A DNA stretch of 64,000 bases from Aplidium turbinatum (GCA_918807975.1 OU964919.1:34231824-34295823), one strand, 5' to 3'. Counted from the stretch's first letter, positions 23,282 to 33,341 are shown. Translations and numbers: made by a program. Notes: generated by a model from the letters alone, not told the origin.

Positions 23282-24115
23282 CGGTTTAAGGCTATTTCAA
23301 AACTCAGTAATATAGTTTCACGGTCTGAATTTTACAAAATAAATGTGCAGCGTCCAAAATACACAGTTCACGGAATTTTCAAAATACAATTGGGCAGGAT
23401 GGTACAACCAGACTTCTGCACTGTCATAATTTTTCTAACAAACATGCCCATTGGCAGAAATACAGCATATGGGCCAGCAATCTCAACATAACAATTCTAG
23501 GCTATTTCAAGTACACTTCTATATGATTGGTTTATTAGTTGACAAACTGAAACTTACCAGTAACACCTACACTAGGTTACTGCAAACTGCACTGAGCCAT
23601 GTGCACCTAGCAGAATGTCATGGATGACTATTGACTAAGCACTAATGAGCAGTGTAGTTCCATAGAAATCACATGGTGCAATGGCAAAGAAAAGGGAGGG
23701 ATGATCATTGATCATTGCTATTAAAATATTCTATTGTGAAAGGTTCCATTTGAAAATCAAACATGATGATGGATGCTACGTTTTTCATAAGAATAAGGCA
23801 AAAGCTTTATTTTGGCAAATTCTGGCTTATGCGGTAGAAATAGAGACAAAAGTTGCAATATAACAGATATAAATATGGACCTTCTGAACGTTTTAAGCCA
23901 AGAACCAACATTCTAGCTTAACCGGTTTCCAAGTTATGGGATTTTCATAAAATTTGACCCTCGGATGACCTTTAAAAATTATGGGCCACCTGGGTGAAGG
24001 TGGCACAAACCCAAAACCTTCTCAGAAGTTGGTTTTAAGTTCATACGCCACTTTCGGTAAATCTCATTTTTTGATTTGAAAAAAAAAATTTTTTTCACTC
24101 CACCCTACTGTGGAA

Positions 24116-24496
24116 CTTGATAAATAATGTCGCTTGGACAGTAGCCACCACTTGCGGCTGTCTTTGTAAGACACGTAATGGCATGTCAAGTCAAAATGCT
24201 CTGTGACTGTGTCCCTTAGCTGCTTCCTGCTGTGATTGTAGTGCACTACCGGAATAGGCTATGTTGTCGCAATAGGTACAAAATCAAAGATTATGTTCCT
24301 ACAACCAAAAATAAACGAGTACGGTACTTTTCAAGTGTTTAGATTAGAAATTCTTAAACAGATAAAACCAAGCAACCACACGGCATTTAACATAATATAT
24401 TCAACTGAACATACATTACAACTACGAATGATTTCAGTCATACACATGTTAGCCCTTTTCAAGTAACAAAAAAATAACTGATTTTACATCTACATT
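24116..24496. other. Unassigned stretch
   Basis: Flank between element X and the Mutator-like element at 24506. No gene or repeat recognised. Confidence 0.4.
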
Positions 24497-24505
24497 GAAA
24501 TAAAT

Positions 24506-25721
24506 GGGTGCAACCTAGTTCGTACCTTGAACCATTTGTACAGTCAGTTCGTACTCTGAAAAGATCAAGAGAAAAAATTTAAAAAAGCCGAAGTCGCTGA
24601 TTGCAGTTTAATAGCACAAAGTCGAAGTCGCTGCTCGGAGTTTCCCCAAATAATTTGAAACAAACTCGAGGGTTAGCGGAAACTGTGGTTAGCGGAAATT
24701 GCGAAACTGCGGGAAAATGTTTGTGGAAACTGCGATCAGCGAGGGTTAGGGTTAGAGCATAGATTACTCTATAGTTAGAGTTAGGGTAAGCGGAAACTGC
24801 GGAAAAATGTTTGCAGAAACTGTGATCAGCGAGGGTTAGAGCATAGATCACTCTATGGTTAGGGTAAAAGTTAGCGGAAACTGCGGAAAAATCTTTGCGG
24901 AAACTGCAATCAGCGAGGGTTAGGGTTAGAGCATAGATTACTCTATGGTTAGAGTTAGGGTAAGCGGAAACTGCGGTTGGCGGAAACTGCTGGAAAATGT
25001 TTGCGGAAACTGCGATCAGCGAGGGTTAGAGCATAGATTACTCTATGGTTAGGGTAAAAGCGGAAACTGCAGAAAAAAGTTTGCGGAAACTGTGATCAGC
25101 GAGGGTTAGAGCATAGATCACTCTATGGTTAGGGTAAAAGTTAGCGGAAACTGCGGAAAAATCTTTGCGGAAACTGCAATCAGCGAGGGTTAGGGTTAGA
25201 GCATAGATTACTCTATGGTTAGAGTTAGGGTAAGCGGAAACTGCGGTTGGCGGAAACTGCTGGAAAATGTTTGCGGAAAGTGCGATCAGCGAGGGTTAGA
25301 GCATAGATTACTCTATGGTTAGGGTAAAAGCGGAAACTGCAGAAAAATGTTTGCGGAAACTGCGATCAGCGAGGGTTAGGGTTAGAGCATAGATTACTCT
25401 ATGGTTAGAAGTTAGAATTAGGGTAAGGGGTAACGGAAACTGCGGAAAAAATTTTGTGGAAACTGCGATCAGCGAGGGTTAGAGCATAGATTACTCTATG
25501 GTTAAGGTTAGCGGAAACTGCGGAAAAATGTTTGCGGAAACTGCGATCAGCGGACTTCGGTTTTGAGCTATTTTTTCTCTCAATTTTTTCAGGGGGAAAA
25601 TTTTAAAGCGATTGCGAAAACTGCGATCAGCGACTTCGGCTTTTTTTGTTTTTTTTTCTCGATCTTTTCAAGGTACGAACTGACGGTACAAACTGTTCAT
25701 GGTACGAACTAGGTTGCATCC
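24506..25721. mobile_element. Mutator-like MITE (GGRTGCAACC family), copy 1
   Basis: Ends GGGTGCAACCTAGTTCGTAC and the inverse GTACGAACTAGGTTGCATCC, with a perfect 9-bp duplication GAAATAAAT (24497-24505 and 25722-25730), which suggests a Mutator-like origin. The interior (about 24620-25560) is an irregular tandem array of units containing GCGGAAACTGCG, GCGATCAGCGAGGGTTAG and AGCATAGATTACTCTATGG. No coding capacity. A second complete copy is at 54688-55470, and end fragments lie at 171-192 and 27595-27731. Confidence 0.82.
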
Positions 25722-26141
25722 GAAATAAATAACTGATCTACACAATTAATTGAAAACGAAATGCATAAGAATGAAACGCCTGAAACGGCAAAGCAGAGGA
25801 GAAAGGCACATCACATGGCGGTTAATTCCGCAAGACAAACACACATCATATGATGAATTAAGAAAAGATGTTAAGCAAATAAGAAGCACCTGCGGCAAAC
25901 AACTGCATATTGAGGCGAAGATTGCATGATTTTATTAGCAAAGCCTCATGGATTTTAGTGTCAAATTTGATGAAACATTTACGCAAAACGCTAAAAGATT
26001 TCAAGTATGTTTTGTTGTTTAAATATGATTGGCAATCGAATATATGGTCTTTAATCGTTATTTTGTCGTTACTTGAAGAGGGATAACATGTGTATGGCGG
26101 AAAACGTTCGAAGTTTTAAAAACTATATAATAGTATATATT

Positions 26142-27048
26142 CAGTGTTGTACGTGTCAATGAAATAAATTGACGGCATCAGCGCGAACTGTCTAAAAACT
26201 TCACGGCTTAAAGTACTGCGTCACCTCTTAAAGAAATTGACGACATCAGCTCTAATTTTTAGCGCTATTTTAGCCAGGGTCTCACAAAACGATAGTATTT
26301 CAACCAAGTTTAGGCTAACAACAGCTATAAATAAAGAGCAGGTATAATATGTATATATTATGTTTTCAAACTGTATTGTAATTAGCTGCTTAGCCTATTA
26401 GTCATATCCTTGTAGAAACACAAGCATTTCAAGACGTTTGTTTGACAATCTGCTGCGTTGGGGACGCGTAATGTGCTTTCCAAGTGAAAACATGCGTTCC
26501 ACAGCAGCGCTGGATGGTATTGGTGTGTTATATTTCAAAAACAAGCTTTGAAAACGTTTACTTGAAAAGGTATCACTGTTCCAAGCATGCTGTGATGGTT
26601 TAGCATAATTATATAAATCTTTCAACGAGGTCCATTGCGCCAACATCGCTCTTTTCAGGGGCATAGAGCTCTTGAAATAAAGTATCTTCAACCTTCGCAA
26701 TGACATTCATTAATTTTTTGCTTTCTCTCTCTGATTCCTCGTTCTCGATACTGCTCATGATATGAGGGATCACCATTATAGCGAACTTCTTCCGCTTGCA
26801 TTCCAGGTAGCCGCATTGCAACCAACTCGAAAGCCGGTAATTCGGATGAGCTGCGCTGGCCAGAATACATTGTGAAACTATGATTCTGAAGCGAGATTTT
26901 CAATGAAAACAAAAAATGACTCATAGCGCGTGACTGTTAAAATCAGAAAAATAGTTGACGGCGCTATCACTTCCGTCAACTAAAAAATAAACTGACGGCG
27001 CTAGCATCAGCGCCAACAAAAAGTTGACGCCGTCAAGGTACAACACTG
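26142..27048 (-). mobile_element. hAT transposon, internally deleted
   Basis: Termini CAGTGTTGTACGTGTCAATG and the inverse TGACGCCGTCAAGGTACAACACTG share CAGTGTTGTAC and a TTGACGGCNTCAGCGC block. The flanking 8-mers do not match (TATATATT and CATTCGAT), so one flank was probably lost. It carries a hAT transposase end on the minus strand. Confidence 0.75.
26398..26924 (-). pseudogene. hAT transposase remnant
   Basis: The downstream frame ends with FLKYNTPIPSSAAVERMFSL and ITRPQRSRLSNKRLEMLVF, the hAT dimerisation domain, stopping at 26398. An overlapping upstream frame contains YSGQRSSSELPAFELVAMRL. The pieces are in shifted frames and lack the N-terminal catalytic half. Related to the hAT remnant at 19164-19900 (both have KYN.PIPSSAAV), so the two hATs belong to one lineage. 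Confidence 0.8.
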
Positions 27049-27160
27049 CATTCGATTGCCAATCATGTTTAAACAACAAAAAATAAGTGTATTGGAATTT
27101 TTAATTTTCTAGCTGAAGCAGCATTGGTAACACAACGTAGGCTAATGACAGTGTATCATT

Positions 27161-27433
27161 AGGGAACGTTCAAATATTACGTAACGCCTTCGAGGGGGAG
27201 GGGGGGTTATGCAAAGCGTTACGTTAGCGTCACATCGGGGGGGGAGGGGGTTCAAGCAAAACGTTACGTAACGCTTTTGAGTACGGAATGGTAGTTTTTT
27301 GTGCTGAATTTGTAGTAAAAAAGCGTTACATGGGGAGGGGGGGATTGAAAAAAGCGTTACGTTGGCGTTACATGGGGAAGGGGGGGGTCAAAAATTCGGA
27401 AAAAAAGCGTTACATAATATTTGAACGTTCCCT
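27161..27433. repeat. MITE, AGGGAACGTTC family, copy 1
   Basis: Terminal inverted repeats AGGGAACGTTCAAATATTAC and GTAATATTTGAACGTTCCCT type ends. If the repeat proper is GGGAACGTTC..., a TA lies on both sides here, suggesting a TA target. The interior alternates GCGTTACGT with G-rich runs. The second copy is at 45637-45922. Confidence 0.85.
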
Positions 27434-27594
27434 ACCGGTCAATACACAAATCGAATTAAGATTGCAGCCCCTCCATTACAAATGACCACGAGCTGCCACA
27501 CTGGAATGATCTATTCACTTCCAACTAACAATCATTTCTACAGAAAATTACAAAGAAAAAGTCACACTTATTATGTGGTGGCCCATAAAAATTC

Positions 27595-27731
27595 AATGAT
27601 CAATTCAAGGGGAAAATTTTTAAATGTTTGTGGAAACTCCAATCAGCGACTTCCACTTCTATTTTTTTTCTCGATCTTTTTAAGGGACGAAGTCGGGTAA
27701 CTGTTCAGAGGACGAAATAGGTTGCATCCGT
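27595..27731. repeat. Right-end fragment of the GGRTGCAACC family
   Basis: Contains GGAAACTCCAATCAGCGACT and ends GACGAAATAGGTTGCATCC, matching the right end of 24506-25721. The left end is absent. Confidence 0.6.
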
Positions 27732-28289
27732 ATCAGAGAGGCGCTACATTTGCATCAGTCATGCTATTTACTTTTCAACTTAAAAGATAAATTGCTTTTA
27801 GAGGTTGTGATAGAACTACTGGAGAATAAAAATAACATTTCACCTGTAACTCGTTTTCCATAACGACACTGAGATGGTTGTGTAAACATATGTTTTACTG
27901 AAAAGTGATATTCGTTTTCAAATCCATTTTAATTTCACATGGTATAATACTTGAATAAATAGAGTTTGAAGTGTCAGTTTAAAACAAAAGTAATACATCG
28001 AAGTAACAATATTATGCTACAATATCTAATCATAGAGTGTGATCTGATTCTGATCACACCAAGTGTAGACAAATATTTATTGAAATAACAGTACATCCAA
28101 GGAGGAAAAGATTTACACATAAAGAAAAATACAAAGAAAAGTATAAATAAACAAAGTTCACGCTTATTTTTCAATATATCCTCCCTTTGCTTTCACCGAA
28201 TGCCTTAGTCTGTTATGCACTTGACTGTATGAGGCACGTAGCCACTAGTTTTTTGGACAGATAAAAAGTTAGTCACTGTCCAGGCTGTG

Positions 28290-29174
28290 CAGAATCATCA
28301 GAATGACCGTGTTCATGCAAAGTATAAAGAAGATTTCCCACTGAATTAAAGGCTGATGTTCCAGAGATCGAAACCAGCCTTTGTGATGGTTTGGGGTGAG
28401 GTAGCTTCAACTGGTAAACAAACTCCCCTCTTCATTGAAGAGGGAGTAATACTTAATCAGCATGTTTATTTGAAAATGTTGAAGGAGAAATTGATTCCCT
28501 GGATCAATGCAACATTTGGAGAAGATGGAATAACTGTTCAACAAGATGGGGCTATGTCCCAGTTGTCCCACACAGTGAATCTTGTCCAGGACTGGTGTAA
28601 GGAGAATATGGCAGGGTTTAGACCAAAGGAATGATGGCCTCCATTCTCTCCTGATTAAAACCCAATGGACTTCGCAACTGGGTTTTTTTTTGGTCATTTA
28701 TCAGTCATTGACCAATTTTTTAGCAAAATGTCTGAAAAAAATTTAGTCAAAATGTCTGAAAAAACGCATAGTCAATTCGGTCAAAATGTCCGAAAAAAAA
28801 CAACATTTCTAAGTGAAACTTAATGTTGTAGCTAGTCAAGAAGTGCAAATTTTGGTTTGTATTAGCTACAATACTTAAAAGGAAATATTTTCATCAGAAA
28901 AAATGACCGAAATAAATAAAAAATGACCAAATTTTTTCAAGTCATTTCGGACAAATGACCGAAAAGTCTCAGCGAAAAAAAAAACCCAGCTTTGCAATAT
29001 GGAGTTTCTTGGAGAGTGAAGCCTGTTCTTCAAATCATTCAAGCATTACAGCTCTGAAGGCAAAATTGTGGACTTGTTGGAAAAAAATATCATTAGATGC
29101 TATACGACGTGCCTCGTTCAGTCAAGTAGACTGAGGCGTTTGGTGAAGGCAAAAAGAGGATATATTGAAAAGTA
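28290..29174 (+). pseudogene. mariner transposase remnant
   Basis: The plus strand reads NHQNDRVHAKYKED, then (28356 onward) RSKPAFVMVWGEVASTGKQT, NATFGEDGITVQQDGAM and WCKENMAGFRPKE, a stop, then NPMDFA. It is interrupted by a 312-bp insert and resumes as IWSFLE ... LVKAKRGYIEK to about 29174. VMVWG, QQDGA and WPP-SPD-NPMD are the mariner catalytic neighbourhood. It has in-frame stops and frameshifts and lacks the N-terminal helix-turn-helix region, so it is dead. Confidence 0.85.
28678..28989. mobile_element. hAT-like MITE inserted in the mariner gene
   Basis: Ends CTGGGTTTTTTTT and AAAAAAAACCCAG, with 8-bp flanks CTTCGCAA (28670-28677) and CTTTGCAA (28990-28997), one mismatch. Joining the flanks restores the mariner reading DFAIWSF, which confirms the insertion point. 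The interior is full of AATGTCTGAAAAAA/GGTCATTT repeats. Confidence 0.8.
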
Positions 29175-29478
29175 AGAGTACATTTAGTTTATTTATACTT
29201 TTCTTTGTACGTCTAAATTTTTTTCAGTTTGGATGTACTGTTATTTCAATAAATAATTGTCTACACTTGGTTTGATCACCCTGTAGTTCAGCTTATTTAC
29301 ACAGGATAAAGTATCACAGTTTTAGTAGGATTTATAATTTTTAGTGATACTTGATGACTGTTTTATTCAATTCAATTATAAATATTCATATGGTAATCTA
29401 TTGCTAATGCATCTTTTTCCACAAAGAAACTAACTGTTGTACATTAAAAAGTTTTTAAAGCTGTGATTGTTTTGCATC

Positions 29479-32400
29479 ATGCCGTCATCAGTAAGAAATT
29501 GGAATTTCAATAAACAAATGAATGAAAGTCGAAGAATGTCTCCTAACTCACATACTGGTAGAAGTGATTCAGATTCAGAGACCAAATTTTCTCTTTATGT
29601 TACTGGAATCCCTTCTGAACTCACAGAAAACGGTTTGAGAAATTTGTTTGCAACATACAGTAATGTGCAAAGTGCTAGGATAGTGCCTCCCAAATATGAA
29701 AATTTGGGTACTTGTGTTGGTTTTGTAGATTACATCACTAAAAAGGAAGCAGAAAATGGTATTAATAATTTAAATGGACACAAGCTTGGAAAATACACCT
29801 TAAGAGTTGAATTTGCTCGTCCAAGAAAACATCCTGATGACAGTTACTCCCAGTTGTTACAAAAGTTGGAAAGTGGTCCGCTAGTTAAAGGTGATCTAAA
29901 AAAGTTAATGCAAAAAGCTGAAGATGAGGTTTCTCAAAGACCAGGTTCAAAACCTGTTGGCAATGATGATTTAAGAGCAAGCGGAGACAGATTGGGAATG
30001 AGCTCAAAACAATCTCTTTCACCTCGCACACAACATCAGTTAAAAACTAATTCTCCTCGTGAGCCATTCATTCATCGAAATTCTTCTGAGAAAACAAATC
30101 ATTCTTTTGGTAGAAATAAAAGTTTTGATCAACCAAAAAGGTTTGTTAACAAAAGTAATGATGGATGTGAAAAATTTAAGGATGCAGATAATGTGGGGAA
30201 GTCAAAAAAACAATTTGAAAGTAACAGTAGTGCTTCTGAAGATAATCAACGAGCTATTGACAGAAACAAATACTTTATCAAAAAGAATCGAAGACCTTTC
30301 GAAACACATCAAAAAGTCTTTAAGCCTACTACAACATCAATGGTAAACAGTGATCAAAGTTTGGGAAAAGATCAAGTTCTTGAAAAGAGAGAGGAACCAT
30401 ATAAAACACCATCACCTAACAAAAATGACAAAGAAAAGAAAGGAAGACCTTGTCATGTTTGTCAAACCATCACCAACAAGATATGTGGTTCATGCTCTGT
30501 CACAAGATATTGTTCTCTACCCTGCCAAACAAAGGACTGGAAAGTACACAAACATATATGCAAGCAGTTGAAAGAAGACTACATGGATACAGATGATCCC
30601 CTGGTGGTTGCAGAAGAGGCTTTATGTGAAGACCTCTCTCGTCTCTTGGAAAGTACACTTTCTACTCAACAAAAGAATGTCGATGCCAAACAAAAAAATG
30701 AAACAAGTCAAAACGTAGCACAAAAACTTACAATTACTTTGTTTTCTCCACAAGTAAGTGTAGATAAAGAATTAGATGTACTGGTCACTGAGGTTAATTC
30801 AGAATTTGGTATAATCAGCTTTCAAGTTCATCATCAGACTGCTCATTCAACTTTAAAAAAGAATCAAGTTGCTTTAAATACTTCTCTGATGACTCAAGCA
30901 CATTGTTTAGTCTCTCCTGCAGTTGGTGATGCATGTGCTTGTCTGTTTGCAGAAGACGAGCAATGGTATCGTGCTGTAGTCAAGCAACTTAATACAGATG
31001 AAACAGCACTTATTCAATATGTTGACTACGGAAATTCAGAAGTAGTAAAGCTCAACAAACTCATGCAGATAGATGCATCTTTTTGCCAAGATCCAGCATT
31101 TTGTGTGCAGTGTAAACTGTCTGGATACAATGCGGCTACAAGCTGGTCTGAGAAGCAAATTCAGTGTCTTGGTACCTTCTTGCAAGAAAGTGGTGGCGTA
31201 TTGACAGCAAACATTACAGAAGTTTGTGAAGATTTTGTGTATGCTCATTTGAAGCTTGGTGACACATCTGTTAATAAAAAAATGCAACAACTTGCAACTT
31301 CTCCACCACCTAAAAGAAAACTGTCAACTTCAAGCTCAAAAAGTAGTTCAAATGTGGAGATGAAAGAACAATCGCCAGATGAACAAAAATCTTTCAATTT
31401 TGCTTCTTCAATTTCCTTGCCAGCTGTCCCTGATGAAAAATCATTGCTTCAATGTGCAGCAATTCCTGAAGGCCAATTTGATGTGATAGTATCTTTTGTT
31501 GAAAGTCCTGATCATTTTTATTGTCAGATTTTAAATGATGATTTGTTTGCATTACACCAAGCTTTGGAAAACCTAGAAGAGTTTGTTTCGTCAAATAAGA
31601 AACCATTCTCACCAGAAGTCGGACAATTTTGTTCTGCTGTTTACGCTGAAGATGGAAAATGGTGCCGAGGAAAAGTTTTAGATGGTATAACTCCAGAGCT
31701 GTTTTTGATTCAGTATGTGGATTATGGTAACCAGGCTCCTGTACCATTGGACCAAATTCAAGTTTTGCCGAAAGAGTTTTTTTTGCCCATTCAAACTTTT
31801 CATTCAAGTTTGGCTGACTGCTTTCCTTTACCATGCCAATCCTGGAGTGAGGAAGCTGTAGCAATTTTGAAAAACTTTGAAAATAACCGCTGCATTGTGG
31901 AAATGAAGCAAATAAGAGAAGACGTGGTTAATCTTATTTTGTATACTTCTGAGGAAGATGTCTCGGTTAATCGCCTTTTGGTATCTTCAGAACTTGCAGT
32001 TGCTGAAAGACCAAAGAATAAACTTTCATCTCCACTGAAAGCTGAACCTGTAAGTAAAGAGCAAAAAGTAGCAACTAATTTTGAATCTAATATCTTATTT
32101 GCACAACCAACAATGAAACAAACATTACAAATCGGCTTAACTTCCATTGATCGTGAAGGTCTTTTTTATTGTCAGCTTATTCACGAAGACCTATTAGCTT
32201 TGGCAGAACTTGTTGAAAATTTGACATCTTGTTGTGACTCCAATCAATCTGGTATTTTAAGCCCAGTTTTTGAAGGTACGTATTGCGCTGCATTTTATGC
32301 CAGTGAAGGAACTTGGAATCGGGCAGTTGTGCTCTCTGCAAAAGACAGCCAAACTGCTGAAACTGAAAAGGTTCTAGTGAGGTTTGTGGACTATGGTAAT

Positions 32401-32673
32401 TGCGAACTGGTCAGTGCGGACAAAATACAACCTTTGCCTGAGGAATACACAAATCTACCAATTCAAGCTCTGCATTGCTCTCTTGCTGATGTTAGACCTA
32501 TTCCTGGGCCAAAATGGAATGAAGCAGCAAACACTGAACTGAAAAGTTGTATGGAATTGCTTCCAATTGAGGCCCAGTTTATTTCTGAAAGTGAAGGTCA
32601 ATATGTGGTTAAAATTCCTATGCTTGTCAACAAATTGATTAAGAAGAACGTTGCAGAATACTTTTTCTTCTAG
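29479..32673 (+). CDS. TDRD1/vret-like: RRM-MYND-triple Tudor protein (TDRD1/Vreteno-like)
   Basis: 1064 residues in one uninterrupted frame. I chose the ATG at 29479 (MPSSVRNWNF) because no ATG lies upstream in frame before a stop. Residues about 37-115 form an RRM (RNP2 LYVTGI; RNP1-like CVGFVDYI). A Ser/Asn/Lys-rich linker follows. Residues 325-361 are a MYND finger (CHVCQ ... CGSCS ... YCSLPCQ ... HKHIC). Three Tudor cores start near 482, 713 and 931, each with a DYGN strand (YVDYGN, YVDYGN, FVDYGN), the family's methyl-arginine pocket signature. Such proteins scaffold PIWI and other factors in germ granules for piRNA production. RRM plus MYND plus Tudor is the Vreteno layout; vertebrate TDRD1 has MYND and four Tudors. 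The lack of introns is unusual for the family and could mean a retrocopy that stayed intact. Confidence 0.9.
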   Translation: MPSSVRNWNFNKQMNESRRMSPNSHTGRSDSDSETKFSLYVTGIPSELTENGLRNLFATYSNVQSARIVPPKYENLGTCVGFVDYITKKEAENGINNLNGHKLGKYTLRVEFARPRKHPDDSYSQLLQKLESGPLVKGDLKKLMQKAEDEVSQRPGSKPVGNDDLRASGDRLGMSSKQSLSPRTQHQLKTNSPREPFIHRNSSEKTNHSFGRNKSFDQPKRFVNKSNDGCEKFKDADNVGKSKKQFESNSSASEDNQRAIDRNKYFIKKNRRPFETHQKVFKPTTTSMVNSDQSLGKDQVLEKREEPYKTPSPNKNDKEKKGRPCHVCQTITNKICGSCSVTRYCSLPCQTKDWKVHKHICKQLKEDYMDTDDPLVVAEEALCEDLSRLLESTLSTQQKNVDAKQKNETSQNVAQKLTITLFSPQVSVDKELDVLVTEVNSEFGIISFQVHHQTAHSTLKKNQVALNTSLMTQAHCLVSPAVGDACACLFAEDEQWYRAVVKQLNTDETALIQYVDYGNSEVVKLNKLMQIDASFCQDPAFCVQCKLSGYNAATSWSEKQIQCLGTFLQESGGVLTANITEVCEDFVYAHLKLGDTSVNKKMQQLATSPPPKRKLSTSSSKSSSNVEMKEQSPDEQKSFNFASSISLPAVPDEKSLLQCAAIPEGQFDVIVSFVESPDHFYCQILNDDLFALHQALENLEEFVSSNKKPFSPEVGQFCSAVYAEDGKWCRGKVLDGITPELFLIQYVDYGNQAPVPLDQIQVLPKEFFLPIQTFHSSLADCFPLPCQSWSEEAVAILKNFENNRCIVEMKQIREDVVNLILYTSEEDVSVNRLLVSSELAVAERPKNKLSSPLKAEPVSKEQKVATNFESNILFAQPTMKQTLQIGLTSIDREGLFYCQLIHEDLLALAELVENLTSCCDSNQSGILSPVFEGTYCAAFYASEGTWNRAVVLSAKDSQTAETEKVLVRFVDYGNCELVSADKIQPLPEEYTNLPIQALHCSLADVRPIPGPKWNEAANTELKSCMELLPIEAQFISESEGQYVVKIPMLVNKLIKKNVAEYFFF

Positions 32674-32936
32674 GTGTTCTTCTCTTGAAAAGCTTTTTTT
32701 TTTGCTTGCTATGCGAAAATAACAAGATTTGACTGACGAGAGTACAAAACAGACGTTAACAGTAATCGTACATTCTGAATTAGTTTCTGCCATAGACAAT
32801 TAGACATCATTGTGATGTTACTGAAGTTTCTCTTGCATGAAGTCTAGTAAAAACAAGAATTATTTTTATGGTTATCTCACTTTATTTCCAGGTCGGTCTA
32901 TGCATTATCAAGACGAACAATGTACAATGCATCTTT

Positions 32937-32942
32937 AATAAA
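32937..32942 (+). terminator. Polyadenylation signal for the Tudor gene
   Basis: AATAAA 264 bp past the stop codon at 32673; the best candidate 3' end signal downstream on this strand. Confidence 0.5.
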
Positions 32943-33234
32943 CAAACTCAAAGTGATAATGGAAGACAAAGGTTCAGCTATCACTAGTATTGCATATGTC
33001 ATCTTCGTTGTTTTGCATTGCACATCACTCGCTTTGGAGATACACTTTATCATGGTGTGTTAAACGCCAGCGAAGTAGTGAAATACTTTGTACGTTTTTT
33101 TCTTCTACTGTCTATATATCTACTTCATCAAATGAACATTGCTCGAAAAGCAATTCAATAAACCCCCTCACCTGTCCCGAAAAGTTAACACTCTGATAAT
33201 TAGTTTCTGGGCAGCCGATTTGTAGCATCGAATA

Positions 33235-33300
33235 GACAGCGATAGACACGTGTTCCGCCCATGAGGCTGGGCTCATCAGTATCGCACCGTATTCTTGCCA
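33235..33300. repeat. Dispersed repeat fragment
   Basis: The block GACAGCGATAGACACGTGTT ... GAGGCTGGGCTCATCAGTAT recurs at 46526-46580 and, weakly, at 55795-55870. Family unknown. Confidence 0.55.
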
Positions 33301-33341
33301 CAAAGGTAATTGCCAAAGGTTCACATAACTCTGATAATTAT

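Larger units (their letters stand above)
13654..24107 (-). mobile_element. Large TIR element X with 8-bp duplication
   Basis: Termini TAGGATGGAGTGAAAA at 13654 and the inverted TTTTTCACTCCACCCTA ending 24107 are parts of inverted repeats about 280 bp long (13654-13935 versus 23828-24107). Perfect 8-bp duplications CTGTGGAA flank it (13646-13653 and 24108-24115). It is 10,454 bp because other transposons have landed inside (14679-20050, 20893-22950). Its own DNA keeps minus-strand coding fragments at 20181-20892 and 22951-23281 that match no transposase family I can name with confidence. A plain DNA transposon of unresolved superfamily is the best call. Confidence 0.85.
26011..27080. repeat. 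30-bp inverted repeats flanking a hAT
   Basis: 26011-26040 (TTTGTTGTTTAAATATGATT ...) and 27051-27080 are inverted copies with one mismatch. They bracket the hAT at 26142-27048, the right one almost abutting it. They may be termini of an older element into which the hAT inserted. Confidence 0.55.
28046..29283 (+). mobile_element. mariner-type transposon, rearranged
   Basis: The right end GGTTTGATCACCCTG is followed by TA (29284-29285); the left end is a degraded inverse (TGATCACACCAAGTGTAGAC near 28051). The inverted match extends about 180 bp: 28046-28225 is the reverse complement of the 3' coding end plus the 3' UTR seen at 29100-29283. So both ends of this copy derive from the 3' end, a snap-back structure. 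A mariner transposase remnant lies between. Confidence 0.8.

Noticed and set aside
24700-25540. Regularly repeating units that could suggest a CRISPR array or a telomere tract
   Set aside because: The organism is an animal, unit spacing is irregular, and the array lies between transposon ends with a 9-bp duplication. GGTTAGGGTTAG occurs only as isolated double units.
31036-32147. Open frames antisense to the Tudor gene
   Set aside because: Shadows of a long real coding frame with clear domains on the plus strand.
32892-32970. Possible exon after TTATTTCCAG reading SRRTMYNASLINKLKVIMED
   Set aside because: It overlaps the likely 3' UTR of the Tudor gene, including its AATAAA, and has no supporting neighbour exon.
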